From Lichenicoccus sp964242335 (GTDB lineage: Bacteria; Pseudomonadota; Alphaproteobacteria; Acetobacterales; Acetobacteraceae), in the NCBI GenBank assembly GCA_964242335.1, contig CAXTAY010000001.1, forward strand, positions 124,001 to 188,000: DNA of 64,000 nt. The letters run 5' to 3'. Positions 61,675 through 64,000 of the stretch are shown one piece after another. Within the stretch, counting starts at the first letter, position 1; each line of letters starts with the position of its first letter. The position numbers were made by a program, and so were the translations under genes. Under the pieces are notes generated by a model. The model had not been told where the DNA came from and made no database searches. It saw nothing but the letters and a program-made list of their open reading frames with translations.

Positions 61675-62865
61675 ATGAACACCGACATCTCGGGGCGCCG
61701 CGCCGGCGGCTCCTGGTATGGTCCCGGCTCCTGCACGCTCGAGGATCTGCGGGCGCTGGTCCAGCGCGAGACGCGTGCGGACGACGCCCCGCTCGCCGGG
61801 CGGATCGAACGGAACGTCCCGATCTACGAGTGCGCCACCGTCCGGCAGCTCGCGGCGACGCCCGCCGGACGGCGCGAGATCATGGCGGAATGGATCTCGG
61901 TGCTGCGGGCCGGGCCCGGCATCGTGGTGCTGCAGGGCGCCTTCGCCGACACCGCTCCGGTCGACGACGCGACGCAGGTCTTCGGGCGCATGATCGCGGC
62001 ACAGCGCGCCGGCGGGACCGGCGGCGGCGACCATTTCGCCAAGGCCGGCGCCAACGACCGCATCTGGAACGCGCTGCAGAAGCTCTGTCTCGAAGCGCCG
62101 GAGACCTTCGCCTCGTACTACGGCAACGACATGATCGCGCTGGCGAGCGAGGCCTGGCTCGGCCCCTGCTACCAGGTCACGTCGCAGCTGAACGTGGTCA
62201 ACCCGGGTGGGGCGGCACAGACGGCGCACCGCGACTATCATCTCGGCTTCCAGTCCGCGGAGATGGTGGCGCGCTACCCGGTGCACGTGCACCAGTTCTC
62301 GCCGATGCTGACGCTGCAGGGCGCGGTCGCGCATTGCGACATGCCGCTGGAGAGCGGCCCGACGCTCTACCTGCCGTTCTCGCAGGGCTACGGGCCGGGC
62401 TATCTCGCGGCACAGGACCCGGCGGTGCGCGACTGGTTCGGCGAGCACTGCGTCTCGCTGCCGCTGCGCAAGGGCGACGCCGTCTTCTTCAACCCGGCCC
62501 TGCTGCACGCCGCGGGAACCAACCGATCCGCCGACATCCGCCGCATGGCCAACCTGCTGCAGGTGTCGTCCGCATACGGCCGGGCGATGGAGAGCGTGGA
62601 TCGCATGCGGATGACCAGGGCGCTGTTCCCGGTGCTCCGGCGCCACGCCGCGACGGGCGCGCTGTCCGCCGCGGCGATCGACAACGTGATCGCCGCCTCC
62701 GCCGAGGGCTACGCGTTCCCGACCAACCTCGATCGTGACCCGCCGGTCGGTGGACTGGCGCCGAAGAGCCAGCAGGATCTGGTGCGCGAGGGGCTGGCCG
62801 CGGGCTGGGACGACGCGACGTTCGCGGCCGCTCTGGAGGCGCACGCGGCGCGACGTCTCGCCTAG
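61675..62865 (+). CDS. Phytanoyl-CoA dioxygenase (PhyH)-family Fe(II)/2-oxoglutarate oxygenase
   Basis: 396 residues, double-stranded beta-helix oxygenase. Iron ligands HxD are visible in TAHRDYHLGF and the distal histidine in FNPALLHAAGTNRS, with an arginine nearby for 2-oxoglutarate. LRAGPGIVVLQGAF is the usual start of the PhyH core. GAGGAGG lies just before ATG 61675. The family hydroxylates diverse small molecules; substrate unknown. The following gene is an RpiR-type regulator 188 bases downstream. The preceding 282 bases contain no recognised gene. Confidence 0.82.
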   Translation: MNTDISGRRAGGSWYGPGSCTLEDLRALVQRETRADDAPLAGRIERNVPIYECATVRQLAATPAGRREIMAEWISVLRAGPGIVVLQGAFADTAPVDDATQVFGRMIAAQRAGGTGGGDHFAKAGANDRIWNALQKLCLEAPETFASYYGNDMIALASEAWLGPCYQVTSQLNVVNPGGAAQTAHRDYHLGFQSAEMVARYPVHVHQFSPMLTLQGAVAHCDMPLESGPTLYLPFSQGYGPGYLAAQDPAVRDWFGEHCVSLPLRKGDAVFFNPALLHAAGTNRSADIRRMANLLQVSSAYGRAMESVDRMRMTRALFPVLRRHAATGALSAAAIDNVIAASAEGYAFPTNLDRDPPVGGLAPKSQQDLVREGLAAGWDDATFAAALEAHAARRLA

Positions 62866-63053
62866 CCGCCGATCGTCCCGGGCTCGATCAGCCCGAGAGG
62901 CGAACCGGGCGCCCGAGCGACGATCCGGAGCAGCTTCGTCGTCTCTTCCGGAGCCGATCCTGCCCGGGCGCGGCGGGGACGCCGACACGGCTGTTGCACC
63001 GCCCCTTGCCAGGAGCGCGGTTCCGTGCGTCCGCTTGCGCATGGTCACGCGGC

Positions 63054-63941
63054 ATGGATGAGGCGGATATCCCGCGAGTGGACCCGGCGTCCCCCGGCTC
63101 GTCGCTGGGCCTGCCGAGCCCGCGCGACTTCAAGAGCCTGCGGGCGCTGATCGTCGCGCGGCGGGACGCGCTGCCGAAGCGGCTGGTGCAGGTTGCGGAC
63201 TTCGCGGTCGATCACCCGCAGGAGATCGCGTTCGGGCGCGTCGCCGACCTGGCACAGCAGGCAGGCGTGCAGCCCTCGACCCTGGTGCGGTTCGCGCAGA
63301 CGCTCGGCTATGCCGGCTTCTCGGACCTGCAGGCGGTGTTTCGCGCGCATGCGCGGCAGCGCTGGCCGGATTACCGGGAGCGGCTGGACTCGCTCTCCGG
63401 GGAGGTCGAGGCCGGTGGCGCCACGCCGTCGATGCTGCTGCACGGCTTCGTCCACGCCGCCCGGATCTCGCTCGACCACCTGGAGCAGACCATCGACGGC
63501 GAGGCGCTGGAGCGCGCGGTCGGGCTGCTGGCCGGAGCACGCTCGGTGTGCCTGCTCGGCATGCGCCGCGTGCTGCCGGTGGCGATATACCTGACCTACG
63601 CGCTGCGACGGCTCGGGCTGCGCGCCGAGACGATCGACAATGCCGGCGGCCTCGGCCACCGCCAGGTGGAGCTGCTCGGGCCGGGCGACGCGGTGCTGGC
63701 GGTGAGCTTCACGCCCTACGCGGCCGAGACGCTCGACCTGGCCGGCGTGGCCGCGAAGGGGGGCGCCCACGTCGTCGCCATCACCGACAGCCCGTTCTCG
63801 CCGATGACCCAGATCGCCGCGGTGTGGCTCGAAGTGGCGGAGACCGACCATGCGGGCTTCCGCTCGCTCTCGGCGACCTTCGCGCTGGCCACCACGCTCG
63901 CCGTGGCGCTCGCGGAATGCCGTCGCGAGAGCGGACCATAA
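63054..63941 (+). CDS. MurR/RpiR-family transcriptional regulator
   Basis: 295 residues. N-terminal HTH_6 domain (KRLVQVADFAVDHPQEIAFGRVADLAQQAGVQPSTLVRFAQTLGY with FSDLQAVFR) followed by a SIS domain for sugar phosphate (SVCLLGMRRVLPVAIYLTYALRRLG, GPGDAVLAVSFTPYAAETLDLA, VVAITDSPFSPM). These proteins control sugar or amino-sugar catabolism. It reads toward the right edge of the window; its targets are probably the genes beyond, where a palindrome directly follows its stop. Confidence 0.9.
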   Translation: MDEADIPRVDPASPGSSLGLPSPRDFKSLRALIVARRDALPKRLVQVADFAVDHPQEIAFGRVADLAQQAGVQPSTLVRFAQTLGYAGFSDLQAVFRAHARQRWPDYRERLDSLSGEVEAGGATPSMLLHGFVHAARISLDHLEQTIDGEALERAVGLLAGARSVCLLGMRRVLPVAIYLTYALRRLGLRAETIDNAGGLGHRQVELLGPGDAVLAVSFTPYAAETLDLAGVAAKGGAHVVAITDSPFSPMTQIAAVWLEVAETDHAGFRSLSATFALATTLAVALAECRRESGP

Positions 63942-63967
63942 ATTCCACTTTCTCGGCCTACTGGAAT
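63942..63967. promoter_or_regulatory. Candidate operator: inverted repeat ATTCCA-N14-TGGAAT
   Basis: Six-base arms in perfect inverted orientation directly after the RpiR stop, in a short A+T-richer stretch. It could be the operator of the next operon, bound by the RpiR protein encoded just upstream. The downstream gene is outside the window, so this is tentative. Confidence 0.35.
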
Positions 63968-64000
63968 GACTTACCTGTTCGGGTGAGCGTGGAGCAGGAT

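Overview
The window is G+C-rich DNA (roughly two thirds G+C or more by eye) with dense genes, many ATGA/GTGA overlapping starts and strong GGAGG ribosome sites. Gene content (selenocysteine formate dehydrogenase with NrfD-type membrane subunit, TonB receptors, many ribose-type ABC importers, LysR and RpiR regulators, CAAGGG(G)CAAAGCCC-type intergenic repeats) suggests a chromosomal region of an alphaproteobacterium, most likely of the Acetobacteraceae; that placement is inference. It is an accessory, catabolic region with signs of turnover.

Layout. 1-12.1 kb: a purine/nitrogen salvage block: tail of a DUF3311 protein, sodium:solute symporter, omega-amino acid:pyruvate aminotransferase, succinate-semialdehyde-type dehydrogenase and adenine deaminase on +; then a secreted nucleoside hydrolase (-) divergent from a TonB-dependent receptor (+), an AzgA-type purine permease (-) and a TatD hydrolase (+). 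12.2-13.8 kb: an A+T-richer islet with an acyltransferase-3 gene. 13.8-20.8 kb: a divergent second adenine-deaminase-like enzyme (+) facing a five-gene sugar (CUT2) ABC operon (-) that ends in a SIS-domain isomerase. 21-26.3 kb: a bifunctional enoyl-CoA hydratase/3-hydroxyacyl-CoA dehydrogenase and a large beta-propeller diguanylate cyclase.

26.9-35.3 kb: one tightly coupled seven-gene + operon joining two SfnB-type sulfur-acquisition flavoenzymes and an NtaA/SnaA/DszA-type FMN monooxygenase to a complete ribose-type importer. This is the best candidate here for an undescribed pathway: uptake and oxidative breakdown of a sugar-like, possibly sulfur-containing, compound. 35.3-42.5 kb is decayed and regulatory: a TetX-like monooxygenase and its TetR regulator fused by deletion, hflX, a flavodoxin gene with an in-frame TGA, a DoxX protein, two LysR genes, an aldo/keto reductase tail and an IS5-family remnant. 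42.5-46.9 kb: two SDR genes facing a third, simpler CUT2 operon.

47.1-57.7 kb is a self-contained selenocysteine locus: selD (-) divergent from selA-selB-selC (+), then the formate dehydrogenase: membrane subunit, ferredoxin-like subunit and a small conserved protein on -, and the catalytic subunit on +, whose UGA (54786-54788) is followed by a perfect 7-bp hairpin typical of a bacterial SECIS. 57.7-64 kb: a frameshifted GFA-family gene, a secreted esterase, an SDR divergent from a LysR regulator, a PhyH-type dioxygenase and an RpiR-type regulator at the right edge. No CRISPR array, rRNA gene or intact insertion sequence was seen.
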